A DNA stretch of 64,000 nucleotides from Litsea cubeba. Its lineage: Eukaryota; Streptophyta; Magnoliopsida; Laurales; Lauraceae. The stretch is from the NCBI GenBank assembly GCA_012931725.1, contig CM022947.1, positions 27,074,723-27,138,722 on the forward strand. Reading direction: 5' to 3'. The notes beneath the pieces were generated by a model that did no database searches, had not been told where the DNA came from, and was given only the letters and a program-made list of their open reading frames with translations. The stretch's first letter is position 1; each line of letters begins with the position of its first letter. A program made the translations under genes and the position numbers. Shown here in pieces: positions 22,360-33,837 of this stretch.

Positions 22360-22625
22360 TTTTAAATAAAAAAATCTTTAAAATATAAAAAACTATCAAA
22401 ATAAAAAATTTTAAATAAAAAAATAAAAAATAAAAAAATTATTTTTTTAAAAATATAAAAAAATAAATATTATTCAAAAAAAATCTAAAATAAAAATAAA
22501 AAAAATATTTCTAAAAAAAATATAAAAAATTTAAAAAAATTCTTAAAAAAATAAAAAAAAAAGATTTTTCAAAAAAAAATCTTAAATAAAAAATTATAAT
22601 TTTTTTTAAAATCTCCAAAAAAAAT
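22360..22625. repeat. A/T-only low-complexity tract
   Basis: Roughly 260 bases of A-runs and T-runs (AAAATAAAAAAAT type) inside LTR2, absent from LTR1 at the matching point (about 9660). It probably grew by slippage. The hydrophobic minus-strand frame across it is an artefact of poly-A/T. Confidence 0.85.
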
Positions 22626-23314
22626 AAACTTACATCATTTTTGCGTTCAGATCTGAGAAATTTTGGTCTCTTCCCTTCTGGGCACGGGTGCTCGCAGAAA
22701 TCGTTGAGCCCGTGTCTAGATTGGAATGCCTTTTGCTCTCTTCCATGAATCCGAACTTGGCCTTTCAAAAAAAAAAAAAAAAAACTCTCGTCATTTTTGG
22801 GTTCAGATCCGAGAAATTATGGTTCCTTCCCTTCTGGGTACTGGCGCTCGCGGAAATCATTGTGCCCGTTTTTTTATCAGAATACCATCTGCTCTCTTTG
22901 ATGAATCCAATCTTGACCTTTCAAAATAGAGAATCTCATCGCATGGATGCGGTCTCCAAACATTTCTGCCCAGCGGTACTGGTACGCCCTTTCAGGGTCT
23001 ACTGTATTTGCGACCGGCACATTTGTAACTCCAACCTTATATTCTTCTTACCTCGAGCAAGCTCTACTTCTCGATAAGTCAAATTTAGGTTCACAATTGC
23101 TTATAACAATCACTTAGACGCTCATTCTGGGCTTACCATACTTGTGATCAGAACAATTGTACCATCTATTGCTTTTTGCCTTCTTCATGTAGCTTCGGTC
23201 ATGTCCCTCGAGCAATTTGAAAAGACAAAACCATAGAATTTCCCATTTATGATCATTATATTCTTGTGATTACTAATGCATGTGGTCTTGTTTCAGAAAT
23301 TTTCAAAACTAAAA

Positions 23315-25933
23315 ATGGTAGCTTCCTTGACCATTACTTTTGATGAGAACCAGCACCAACTCATGCTTCAACAGAAGCAAACCACGCGTACTTACAAGCG
23401 CCTAGTCAGTTACCAAAGCGTCAGCTCCCTCGGCAACTCTCTGAACTCCGGGTAGACCTCGACTCCCCGGACTATCGTCTTTGGGACAATGGGACCATTC
23501 CCACTTCCCGAAGAACTAACTGCTACTTCTAAGAAGCAGAAGGTCGCCTCTTAACGTGTCACTACCATGACACCAAAGGTGAACACCAAAAAGCCCGAAG
23601 CCCGCGGCACCCCCGCGAAGCCTCGACCCACAAACGACCAGGTCTATCCCAAGTCTTGGTCCCCAAGACCTTCACCAAATCAAAAAAAGGTCCCAAACAT
23701 CCACCAAGCCAGCATACCTGGCCACATTCAAGGAGAACCAATTCTACTATCTTGCTTAAATGAAAGAGGGGAGACCCATCTCCGACTTGACAACCAAGTC
23801 AACCTAGGATGAGCCGGCTTGTTCCTATAAGCCCAAAATCAAGTCATGCATCACTGGGCCTCTAAAAGAACCTGTTAAGGCCTACAATCCTACAGTTCGA
23901 CCCTTCATCTCTATAAGGGCCTAACTCAAAAAATTGAAAGCCTCGCTACAACAGGCGAAGGACCGGGTCCTTATCCTATCCTTACCCACCTACAAAGAAG
24001 ACAAGCTTGGCTGAAGTGCTAGAGGGAGCACATCCTTCATTGTCAAAGCCCAGCCATAGCTGACCGAACTCAAATTGCTTGTCGTATATGCCGCTGCGCG
24101 TCGTATCAACAAAAGAGACTAGAGAAGTAAAGGACCCACCCTCCTACACTTCAAGTCTGTCACAAATGGGTCGAAAAAGAAAGATCCAACCAAATTGCTG
24201 CTGTCCATATGGTTGGAAAAACTAGAAGACGCCAAAAGTCAGCAACAAAAATCCATGTCCGACGTCCAGTGACCCGTAGCGTCTCCAGGACAAGAAGACA
24301 TTCAAAAGATTCCCCTGCTCCTTCAAGCAAATGACGACAGAGTGATCCTTCCTCAAGATCTTCATCAAAAAGAATGAGCCCCAGCTCAGTCACCAGGACA
24401 GTTTCTTCATTCGAATCTCGAGGGATGAACGTCCTGGCTATAAATTATGAGCCACCACCTCGCAATCCACCTCAAGATGATGCGCTTACACGCTTCCAGC
24501 AATTGGAATAAGGCCAGCAGAGGATTGAAACTCTGATGGAAATCCTTCTCATCGCCTTCCAAAATTAGGCAAACAATGAACCTCCTCCAAATCTTCAAGA
24601 TGATGAGGTAAATGGAGAAGAAAATGAGTCACGCGCCCTTAATAAAAAGGACGTAGACAGTATCCTCGCCAAAGTAAAAGAAGAGGATATACTCAAGGAG
24701 CATGGGATCAAGCCACCATATCCCATATCGATGGACTCGGTCCCGTTCCCTACAAAATTCAACCATCCTACTCTCCAAACATATACGGGGAAAGGATCAG
24801 CCAAACAGCATGTCATCCACTTCGAAATTTTGACGGGAGCTATCGCAGATCAAGATGCACTCAAGATCCGCCTCTTTGCAAGTACCCTAAAAGGTACAGC
24901 CTTTGACTAGTACTCCACTCTTCTGGAGGACTCGATCCAAAATTGGGCCATGCTAGAGAACGCTTCCTGACTCACTTCAAAGGTGAGGATCATCCCGCTA
25001 CTATGGCTCAACTTTGCAACCTGAAACAGGGGGAGAATGAGTCAACATACATCTTCATTCATAAGTGGAAAGCAATGGCGTACAAATGCTCAGATGTACT
25101 GCCACAAGCGTCGCTAGTCGACATCTGTCGAAACAACATGAGAGCTAGAATCCACTCCATGATCATCGGCAACAAATCAAAAAACCTGGGAGAACTCCTA
25201 GAAGCTTCCATGGAGGCTGAAACGGTGATCAAAGACCTCAACAGTCAGAAATCATCAAGAAAAGAGCCAATCGTCATTGCAACCTCAAAGCCAAAGGAAA
25301 AAGAGGTCCTTAATGTGCAAACCAAGTCGGCTCCTATGCCACCAAAGAAAGCTGAAAACAAAGCTGCGGGTAAAAGACCTGAACTCTCAGATGCCTTCAA
25401 AGAGCGAGTAGAAAAGAAATACCCATTCGATAAAGATGATGAAATCTTCGGGGCCCTCATGGAAAACGGCAAGCTCACCTTGCCTGAACCGAAAAGATCG
25501 GGAGATGTTGGCAAAACCAACGATCCTCGGTACTGCCCATATATACCACCAGATGATCTCGCATCCTCTCAATCAATGCTTCATTGTGAGAGAGAAGATA
25601 AATGAGATGTGGAAAAACGGAGTCATCACCTTTGACAAAAACTATGGGTCTGCCTCCGTCAACATGGTGTCATGTGGACAAACATCAAAATCACCAAAGA
25701 AGAAGATCACTACTTCCTTAAATGTGATAAATAGAATCCAACCGTCCGAAGCACTGGTTCCTTACCCGACACCAGACGGACAACCCATATGCGTACATCC
25801 CGATCTCCTGGAAGATGAAAACTGGGAGGTCATGAAAACAAAGCCGACAGATCTACGGGCGAAGGCAGGCGAGGAAACATCTCCTCAAGCTCAAACGGCA
25901 AGAGAAGACCCAGCCAAAACAAGAAGTCCATGA
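23315..25933 (+). pseudogene. Tat-A gag (many stops)
   Basis: An ATG at 23315, just after a TTGTTTCAG acceptor-like site, opens a frame (MVASLTITFDENQ) that stays coherent to 24910 but carries about ten stops, for example near 23453, 23554, 23811, 24511, 24567 and 24908. Several are one change from CAA, CAG, CGA or TGG. The frame then shifts to 24943-25605, which has the Gag core (THFKGEDHPATMAQLCNLKQGENES, split in the middle by normal variation), and returns in 25436-25933 with HPLNQCFIVREKINEMW, a Gag C-terminal signature. Gag would build the particle. 23165-23314 is leader with no gene. Confidence 0.75.
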
Positions 25934-26029
25934 AAAGGCAGAGGCTTCCTCTAACGCCTCACTGGGGCAACAAAAACGTCCCTTCCAGAGACTTCAAAGG
26001 GGGTAAGAAAATTCACTCTCAGTGATTTC

Positions 26030-26965
26030 ATGCCACCTCAATTCAAGGAAGCCATGCAGGGGGCATCATACTCTTGCAATTCAGTAGTTGGATTCTCCAT
26101 TGAATTATACGAGTCCAGCGACACCGATGATGGATTCGAGTCCAACTACACCGATGAGGGGGAGGAATCCCTTGAAACAGGAGAGTATTTCTCTGATGAA
26201 GAATGGGTTCCTGAAACTCACCTTATGTTAGTAATCCGGAATAACCCCTTATAGCCACAAGGATCCTGGTCTGAAGACCAAGAGACTGTACAAGAAAATG
26301 TTGTTGACCCAATACCCGTTGTTGCTCCAATGGAAATCAACCATGTTGAACCACAAAGAGCAGACGAAGCAGAAGATTTGGCTCCCATGCCTGATCTTGA
26401 AGAATATGCAAGGATCTTGCAGCATCTTGCTCTAGAACAAGAGCAAGACCACGTCAACAAGCTTTCTAGCAATCCAGAGCCGGAAGTCCCTGAAGACCAT
26501 CAAGTACCTCCTCCCTTAACTCCTGAAAATGGAGAAAATTACTGGATAGACGATCCTCTTACATTCGAGGATGAGTCTGACTCTAAACAGGCAACGTCTC
26601 CTATCATAGCTTCTTGTAATGTGATAATTTGGGATTATAGCTCTTCCGAAGAATCATCTAATGAGATCACTTATACTCCGACGAAGCCTAGCAATGTATC
26701 CTCTGGGGCTACCTCGTCTCACGTGACTTTCACAGAGATGGTACCCTCTTAGGTTTCTTCTCCTGAGACTGTGACTTCAGAGTTCACACCCTTCCTGACT
26801 GAAGAAACCCCAGCTATTGATGCTTGGGACGATGAATTGGTCAACGAAGAAGAAAAGTTACTGGGTGTTGTTCAGTCCTTATTCCTAGAAAATGCTCCGT
26901 GCAACACAATCACTGAGGATGGAAATTCTGCTGAAGATACATCCCTAGTAAATGAAAAACGATAG
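26030..26965 (+). pseudogene. Tat-A acidic linker between gag and protease
   Basis: Three consecutive segments in the same frame (26030-26254, 26330-26752, 26771-26965) separated by stops encode a very acidic, Ser/Pro-rich sequence with no recognised fold, for example YESSDTDDGFESNYTDEGEE. It keeps the frame of the gag C-terminus, so it was once continuous with it. From 26966 to about 27430 coding is weak and shifted; I see nothing else there. Confidence 0.5.
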
Positions 26966-27510
26966 CCTCTTGACCTTGAAGACAATCTTTCAAACTAAGA
27001 TCATTCTTAAGAAGCTCTCGAAGTTGGTAGAGGCACCCGCTCTGGCTGGGACTACCACAAAAATTACAACCAATCTTCCTTTACATATGTAAATCTTTCT
27101 GGAAAAGATGTTGCAAGCGCCCCTAGTGGCAACAATGATGAACATGCAGGCCCCAAGGAGACTTTCAAGTATGACTTGATCGAACACTTCAAGCACATAC
27201 CTGTACGTCTACACATCCTAGACTTATTGCAAATGTCTCCGCGCACTTGTGATAATTTCATTTCAGAATTACAAAAGCTGAATGAGAATGACAAACATGC
27301 CCGCAAGTCCTCCAAATTGAAATGGACTATCGGGTCAAAAACTTAGAAACTTCCTCAAAGGGAGAAAAGAAGAAAACAGAGGGATCATGCATCGAATGCC
27401 TCTCGGTTCAAAAGGCAGTCAGTGCAACCAGCGCCTTCACTAAGGAAGACCTCCTACTTGGCGAAACAAGGCACAACTGACCCCTGCACTTCACAGGGTA
27501 CATCAAGGAA

Positions 27511-28104
27511 ATGCCTATGCACAGAGTTCAGGTCGACCCAGTTTCTACACTCAACCTCATCTCCACTTCGGCTCTCGAAGAGTTGGGCATCCCACCCAGC
27601 AAGTTGAGCCACACATCTATATCCATCTTTGGATACGATGGGAGTACTCAAAGGCCTATCGGCAAAATCAAGTTTAAGTTGCAAATCGGTGATCTTATCT
27701 CTGAGGTCACTGTATATGCAATAAAAACCCCTTCATGCTACAACATCCTTCTCAGACGCCCCTATGTCCACGAGAATGGTGTTCTCCCTTCAACTCTACA
27801 TCAATGCATCAAGTTTGTTGGCGATGACGGCATGATACATCGAGTGTTTATGGACAGAAAACCCTTCAAAGGTAAAGAAGTCCACTTCACAGACTCCCAG
27901 ATGTATGAAGATGAAAAAGAAGAAGAGGAGATAGCATCCTTTGCCAAAATTCTCCAGAAAGATAAAGGCAAGGCTCCTCAGCAATCACCAAAGGAAAACA
28001 AATTCTCCGGCAAACCCGAAGAGAGCATTCATACTCCCTTCATCATCTCCCTCAAACCTTCAAAACCTTTGGTCATCATGACTAAAGTGAAGAAGGAAAA
28101 GTAA
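27511..28104 (+). pseudogene. Tat-A aspartic protease domain
   Basis: A retropepsin-like fold is indicated by VDPVSTLNLISTSALEELGI at the start (about 27529-27588), a flap-region FGYDGSTQRPIGKIKF, and the C-terminal CYNILLRRPYVHE. The active-site triplet usually reads D-[ST/G]-G or DPGS in this group; here it is D-P-V-S, so the catalytic loop is probably inactivated by a Gly-to-Val change. After about residue 130 an acidic/lysine-rich tail runs to the stop. Enzyme role would be polyprotein cleavage. Confidence 0.7.
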
Positions 28105-28350
28105 AATTCTAGGGGCAAATTTATTGTCTCTTTTGTGTCTATCATGCAAGACACGAATTCGGATTCAGAGCCAGAAGATAACACATCGTCAAGCCAAGCT
28201 GACACTCAGCAAGCTCAGCCTGCTCTTACTCCAATGGAGACACCTTCTGACATATAAGATCCTACGTCAGCTTCCTTTGTTGTTCCAACAACTTCAACAA
28301 AGGAAAAGCCGATCTTCTTCCATAGATCGGATGCTTCTTCATCAAACTCC

Positions 28351-29349
28351 ATGCTTGAACCTTTCCAAAATGAAGGTATGCCTCAACTATCCTTATATAG
28401 TCCTGTGGCACAAGCTATTATGAAGAAAATGGGCTATGATGCTCAAAACCCAGTCGGTTTAGGAGAAGGCCATGATATTCTCATGCCATTGGGGCCCGCC
28501 TTGACCAAAAGTCAGTTGGAAGATTGGAGACTCTACAGCCATGTAGAAAAGTCTTCACACGGGTTAGGGTATGATCCCGACACTCCTCTGAGACAGTTGA
28601 CACAAAGTCTTAAAAGTCGACTTACCGACCAAGCCTTAACATCACGTATCCATGAAGACATCGATCTCCCTAGATATCTCTTCGTTGAGTCACCTGATAA
28701 AGATCCAGGAAGCTCATCCAATTGGTATGATTTCTCTAATGATGAAGAGGAATTTTTCGATGGCACAGACATGTGGTCTTCTGACCAAGAAGAACCCTCG
28801 TCTCCAAAAGAAGTACCTTACTTCAACCCGTTTTCAACAGGCTATCGGGACCATCTCATAGCAAGCCTTAAGAAGATTACCGATCAAGAAGAACCGTGGA
28901 AAGGAACAAAACCTTGGTCTGGAAATGCCCTTGAAACCCCAGAAGGTTTCATTGAGATGAAAGCCTCCAAAAATATTATGGAGGAACCACCTTCTAACCT
29001 TCCAACAGAAGATCCTGTTCAAAAGATAGACTTGGGAACACCAGATAACCCACGTCCTATATTCATAAGCAAGAATATAAAGAATGGTGAGTTACCCGAG
29101 TATATCACTTTTCTTCGTGAGTTCGTCGATTGCTTTGCATGGTCTTATGCTGAAATGCCTGGCTTAGACCCCAAAATAGCAGTCCACAAACTCAATCTTC
29201 AAGAAGACATCAAGCCTATCAAGCAGGGCCAAAGAAGATTCCATCCAGATGTGATGGATAAAATTGAACAAGAAGTTCAAAAACTAAAAGCATTGGCTTC
29301 ATCCGTGAGGAACAACATCATGAATGGTTGGCCAACATTGTCCCCATGA
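28351..29349 (+). pseudogene. Tat-A pol: G-patch-like segment and RT N-terminus
   Basis: Residues about 20-50 (28411-28500) read AIMKKMGYDAQNPVGLGEG, matching the G-patch pattern (hydrophobic, M-G-[YW], then G-L-G-x-G). G-patch segments are glycine-rich RNA-binding or helicase-activating motifs and occur after the protease in some retroviruses. A long acidic spacer follows (DEEEFFDGTDMWSSDQEE). The RT approach region is at the end: EFVDCFAWSYAEMPGLDPKIAVHKL and the conserved R-x-F-H-P-D block. It ends in a frameshift at about 29340 just before the RT fingers. Confidence 0.7.
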
Positions 29350-30604
29350 CAAAGAAAAACGGGCAGATTAGGGTCTATACTGACTATAGAGACCTGAATG
29401 GCGCATGCCCTAAAGATGAATTCCCGCTCCCCATACCGGAGGTAATGATTGACAACACCTGTGGATTTGAGGGAATGACATTCATGGATGGCTTTTCTGG
29501 CTACAATCAGATAAAGATGCATCTTGAAGATGAAAAACACACATCCTTTCGGACCCCATTTGGCATGTATTGCTACACTGTCATGCCATTTGGTCTGAAA
29601 AATGCTGGTGCCACATATTAGAGGGCTATGATGAAAATATTTCAAGATATGCAGCACAAGACGGTCGAATGTTACGTTGATGACCTCGCTATCAAAAGCA
29701 AAAGAAAAGAAGACCATCTCAAAGATCTTCGAAAAGTCTTCCTCCGGATTCGCAAACATAAACTGCGAATGAACCTTTGAAGTGCTTCTTCGGCGTCTCG
29801 TCGGGTAAGTTCCTCGGATTCCTAGTTCGGAAAGCTGGAATAGAGCTTGACCCCATAAAAGTCAAGGCTATTCTAGAAATGCCGTCTCCAAGAACCTTGA
29901 GAGAACTCAAAGGGCTTCAAGGGAGATTTGCCTCCTTCAGACGGTTCATCTCCATTCTTTCGGGGAAATGCCGTCCATTCTCTCAGTTGATGAAAAAAGG
30001 TGTAAACTTTGTCTGGGATGCTGACTGTGAAGCTGCATTTCAAGATATCAAGTCATACATTACAAAACCTCTAGTGTTAGCTGCACCTACTACTGGAAAA
30101 CCATTCATCTTGTACACAAGAGCCCTTGATCACTCTCTGGGTGCTCTACTTGCACAAGAAAATGATGAAAGAAAAGAAGCTGCTCTATACTACCTCAGCC
30201 GCATGCTAGTAGGTGCAGAGCATCGCTACTCTCCAGTCGAAAAAGAATGCCTTGTAGTGATATTTTCCGTACAAAAGCTACGTCACTACTTGCTTTCCAA
30301 CACAGTCTATCTGGTCTCGAGAATCAACCTCTTGAAGGTCCATGTCACAAAAGCAGGTTCTCTCAATTCCCGACTAGCAAAATGGTCCATCCTTCTATCA
30401 CAATTTTATATTAGGTATGTACCACAAAAAGTAATCAAAGGCCAAGCTCTAGCGGACTTCCTCGCAGAGCATCCATTGCCTAAAGATTCTTCCCTCAGAG
30501 ATGATCTCCCAGACGAACCAGTCTACAATGTGGAGACTTTCTCACAAAATGCCTCCTGGGACATGTACTTTGACGGTGCAACCATGACAAATGAAAAAAC
30601 ATAG
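29328..30604 (+). pseudogene. Tat-A reverse transcriptase and first RNase H
   Basis: 29328-29621 holds RT fingers and palm: RVYTDYRDLNGACPKDEFPLP, FMDGFSGYNQI and MPFGLKNAGATY, then a TAG. Catalytic YVDD is at about 29674-29685. After a shift, 29777-30604 gives GKFLGFLV, the connection (LKGLQGRFASFRRFI), and a Ty3-type RNase H region (ALDHSLGALLAQ, YSPVEKECLVVIF, then LADFLAEHP). The first RNase H aspartate (normally in a Y-x-D/S-D-A-S-like block) reads YTRALDHS, so catalysis is doubtful. Frame ends in TAG at 30602-30604 inside the following domain. Confidence 0.85.
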
Positions 30605-30850
30605 TTGATCTCGGGAGTTGGCATCCTCTTTGTTAGCCCCGACAAATACATGATTCCACACGCTTTCTCGCTACTGGAACCATGCACAAACAATGCAGCT
30701 GAATATCAAGCTCTGATCCTGGGATTGGAACTCGCCATCGAATCCGGCATCACCATGCTTGAAGCCTTTGGAGGCTCTCAACTGATCAACAACCAGATGA
30801 ATCAGAAATTTGAAGTCACGAAGCCTTATTTTTCTGCCTTACTACAATAA
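30605..30850 (+). pseudogene. Tat-A archaeal-type second RNase H (aRNH)
   Basis: This continues the preceding frame after one stop. The domain starts upstream at MYFDGA (about 30563) and continues with CTNNAAEYQALILGLELAI (Glu in place) and ALEAFGGSQLI-like sequence, where the family has G-D-S-Q-L; the third catalytic Asp is Gly here. A second, archaeal-like RNase H after the Ty3 one is diagnostic of Tat-lineage plant elements. It continues shifted to about 31270 (CADALARLTASMA at about 30922). Confidence 0.8.
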
Positions 30851-31289
30851 GGCACAATCGCTTCGGCAAAAGTTTGACATCTGTCACATCACCCACATTC
30901 GTAGAGGTGAAATGATCTGTGCAGATGCCCTAGCTAGACTTACTGCATCTATGGCGATCCAGGAAGAGGAAAACATACAAATCACAGTGTGCGAGAGAAG
31001 AATCCTCTCTCCTCTTAACACACACCAAGCAGTTGCTGAATGCCACCGAGTGGTTGGGAGTCGGATCTCTATCCTTCAAACTTCAATCGGCTACTGGAGG
31101 GATCCGTTCATTGATTACACTATGTTCGGAATCCTACCTGAAGATCCAAAAGAACGGGTAAGCATCCAAAGGCGAACCCCAAACTTTCATTTGGATATTC
31201 CTTCAAAAATCCTTTTACAGGAAATCCTTCAACGGAGTACTTCTACGCCGCTTGTCATAACAAGAAGCTAAAGAAACACTCAAAGAAGT

Positions 31290-32319
31290 TCATGCTAGTC
31301 TTATGGAGCTCATCAAGCTGGTCCCAAGCTCTACGATCAGATAAAAAGTTTAGGTTATTACTGGCCTACCATGGTAGCCGACGCAATGCAATTTGCTAAA
31401 CGCTGCCAACAATGCCAAGTTCACGGAGATTACACTCACATGCCTCCAGAATGGCTGCATCCTACAGTGATCTCATGGCCTTTTGAAGCCTGGGGTATGG
31501 ACATCATAGGTCCTATTTCTCCCCCTTCAAGCAAAGGTTATCGCTTCATCTTTGCCGCTACGGATTATTTCTCCAAGTGGTCAGAAGCATTTACACTCAA
31601 CGAAATGAAGACCTCATCAGTCCTTCAGCATACCTAAAAGATTCGTCCATCATAACGGACCACAATTCGGGGATCATCAATTCTACAGGTTTTGTGACAA
31701 ATACAAAATCCAAAGCTGTCCTTCAACTCCATACAATCCGGCAGCAAACGGATTAACAGAAGCTTTTAGCAAGACGCTTTGCAAAATCCTCAAGAAAATG
31801 GTCTCCAGTCACAAAAGAAAATGGAGCGACAAACTGTCTGAAGCTTTGCGGGCCTATCGAACCACCGTTCGAGGACCAACCCATAGCACACCATTCTCCT
31901 TGGTCTATGGATGCGAAGCTATCGTACCCTTGGAAGTACAAATTCCTTCCTTGAGGGTATCCTTGCAAAATGACATGACTCAAGAAAGTAATGTCAAGTT
32001 GCGACTCCATGAGCTGGACAATCTCGACGAGAGACGGCTCGAAGCTCGACAGAGCATTGAACTTTACCAAGCACGCATGGCAGGATCTTTCAACAAGAAG
32101 GTAAGGCTACCCGCCTATAAAAAGGGTGACTTGGTTCTTGCGATAAAAAGACCAATGGTCTTCGCTCACAAGTCCAAAGTCAAGTTTGAGCCAAAATGGG
32201 AGGGACCCTACGTCATCGACAAGGTTTTCTCCAACGGCGCATACGCACTCCTAAACATGGAGGGTGACAGATGTATGATGCCCATCAATGGTAAGTTCTT
32301 AAAGCAGTACTACCCTTGA
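31290..32319 (+). pseudogene. Tat-A integrase with GPY/F module
   Basis: The zinc-binding region is shifted but shows FAKRCQQCQVHGD (about 31386). The core has FEAWGMDIIGPI (first Asp, about 31480-31515) and a second block reading HHNGPQFGDHQF where S-D-N-G is usual, so the second catalytic Asp is His. The Glu lies in NGLTEAFSKTL (about 31748-31780). A C-terminal chromatin/DNA-binding GPY/F module, WEGPYVIDKVFSNGAYALL, is at about 32198-32255, and the protein ends KQYYP at 32319. A frameshift lies between 31637 and 31798. Confidence 0.85.
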
Positions 32320-32781
32320 GGACTTACCCAACTGGGTAAGAGCAATGCCGTACGGCCAAAACCTATTTCAGGTACACGCTCGCTAAACCCACTCCTTTTA
32401 GAATTTTCATATCAAATGTTGAGATTTCTATAAATTCAAACAATGCTTACCTTCATTGTTTCATTGTTAAAAAATTCCAAGTTTAGGAGCCTCTCCCTAA
32501 CTTGACCAAAGTTTTTAATCCTTGAACCCAAAATCCATGGTTTGAAACAAAATTCGGATTCAGGGATTTCCACCCTAGTCCACCCTGCCTTTTACCGCCA
32601 AAATGGTTTTAGGTCAAAACTTATGACCCTCGTGTCTTTAAACAAAAACAATGCAAAAAAAAATGGTTTTAGCGATGCTTAGTCAATACTCGCACAAATC
32701 GGAAGAATGCGAACCATGTTCGACACTTCCAAAATTACAGGGAATCGATATTTCGTCAATACTTGCAAAATAAAAAAAATC

Positions 32782-33115
32782 GTGGCGACGCAACATTTCA
32801 GTTGATATCCACAACCTAAATTTCAAAGGTTCGAAAAACTTAAAAATCGTGGAGACGCAACATTTCAGTTGATATCCACAGCCCAAATTTCAAAGGTTCG
32901 AAAAAACCTAAAAACCGTGAAGACGCAACATTTCAGTTGATATCCACAACCTAAATTTCAAAGGTTCGAAAAAAACCTAAAAACCGTGGAGACACAACAT
33001 TTCAGTTGATATCCACAACCCAATTTTCAAAGGTTCGAAAAAACCAAGAAATCATGGAGATGCAACATTGCAGTTGATATCCACAACCCAAAGGTTCGAG
33101 AAAACCGCAAATTTT
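32782..33115. repeat. Five-copy ~68-bp tandem repeat downstream of Tat-A pol
   Basis: Units start at about 32782, 32849, 32917, 32986 and 33054 (67-69 bases apart). Each contains ACGCAACATTTCAGTTGATA, TCCACAACC and TTTCAAAGGTTCGAAAAA with few changes; the last is shortened. The flanking 32320-32781 has no gene and holds looser copies of the CGACAT...GATACT theme that also recurs at 33120-33320. Confidence 0.85.
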
Positions 33116-33334
33116 CAAAAATTATGGGGAAACGACATCAAGTCAATACCCTCAAAACCAAATTTTTAAAAAGGAAGGATGCGACATTCCATCGATACTT
33201 GCCCCCAAATCTGTGAGGATGCAATATTCCATCGATACTCGCAACCGAATGAGCAAGGATGCGACATTCTATTTATACTTGCAAGACCATTCAGCTGGGA
33301 GGGGCTTTTAGTCGATACTTGCATTTTTTGAAAA

Positions 33335-33560
33335 CCAAAACCGACTATAAATGCCACCAAAACCGGCTATCAATGCCACAAAACAAAACCGGCTATCAAA
33401 GCCACAAAACAAAAACGGATATCAATGCCACAAACCAAAACTTGGCTTTAAAAAAAATGGCTATTAATGCCATAAATCGGCTATCAATGCCACAAACCGG
33501 CTATCAATGCCACAAAAACTGGCTCTCATGCCATAAATCATATTTCATGACACAAACAAA
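33335..33560. repeat. Short repeats GGCTATCAATGCCACAAA
   Basis: About ten imperfect copies of an 18-24-base motif, [C]GGCTAT[CA]AATGCCA[CT]AAA. The same motif, as CGGCTATAAACGCCACAAA, occurs in the Tat-A LTRs at 19600-19690 and reversed at 50337-50395. 33560-33837 is A-rich spacer with no gene. Confidence 0.8.
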
Positions 33561-33837
33561 ATCTGGCTCCCATTCCAAAACAATCATTTGACAAAAGATT
33601 TTCACAAAATGACAAGCTTTTGATCAATTCCCATTTAGCAATTGCTTTTATTACAAAAAGATTTAAGTGAGCGTAGGGAAAATGAAAAAAAAAAGAGTAC
33701 AAAAAAAAACATGTGGTACCAAAAAAAAAAGAAAGTGTTCACAAGCACTACAAAAAAAAGAGTAAAAAAAAATACATGTGGTACCAAAAAAAAAAAAGAA
33801 TAAGAGTTTCGCTTACAAAAAATGAGAAACCAGGAGT

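Larger units (their letters stand above)
17671..23164 (+). repeat. Tat-A 5' LTR (LTR2), enlarged
   Basis: Begins TGTTGACACC. The right end is set tentatively at TGTACCA (23158-23164), because alignment with the tail of LTR1 stops there; no recognisable tRNA primer site follows, so the boundary may be wrong. Compared with LTR1 it gains a ~2-kb tandem array (20165-22150) and a ~260-bp A/T tract, and lacks a ~320-bp segment with the TATA box (junction near 19200). At 19600-19690 it has short repeats of CGGCTATAAACGCC type. Confidence 0.75.

Noticed and set aside
22511..22768. Minus-strand Phe-rich ORF
   Set aside because: Artefact of an A/T-only tract.
23165..23200. Primer binding site for Tat-A
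   Set aside because: No sequence complementary to a known tRNA 3' end (TGG...) follows the presumed LTR end; the boundary may be misplaced.
32782..33115. CRISPR-like direct repeats
   Set aside because: Units are contiguous with no unique spacers, in eukaryotic retroelement DNA.
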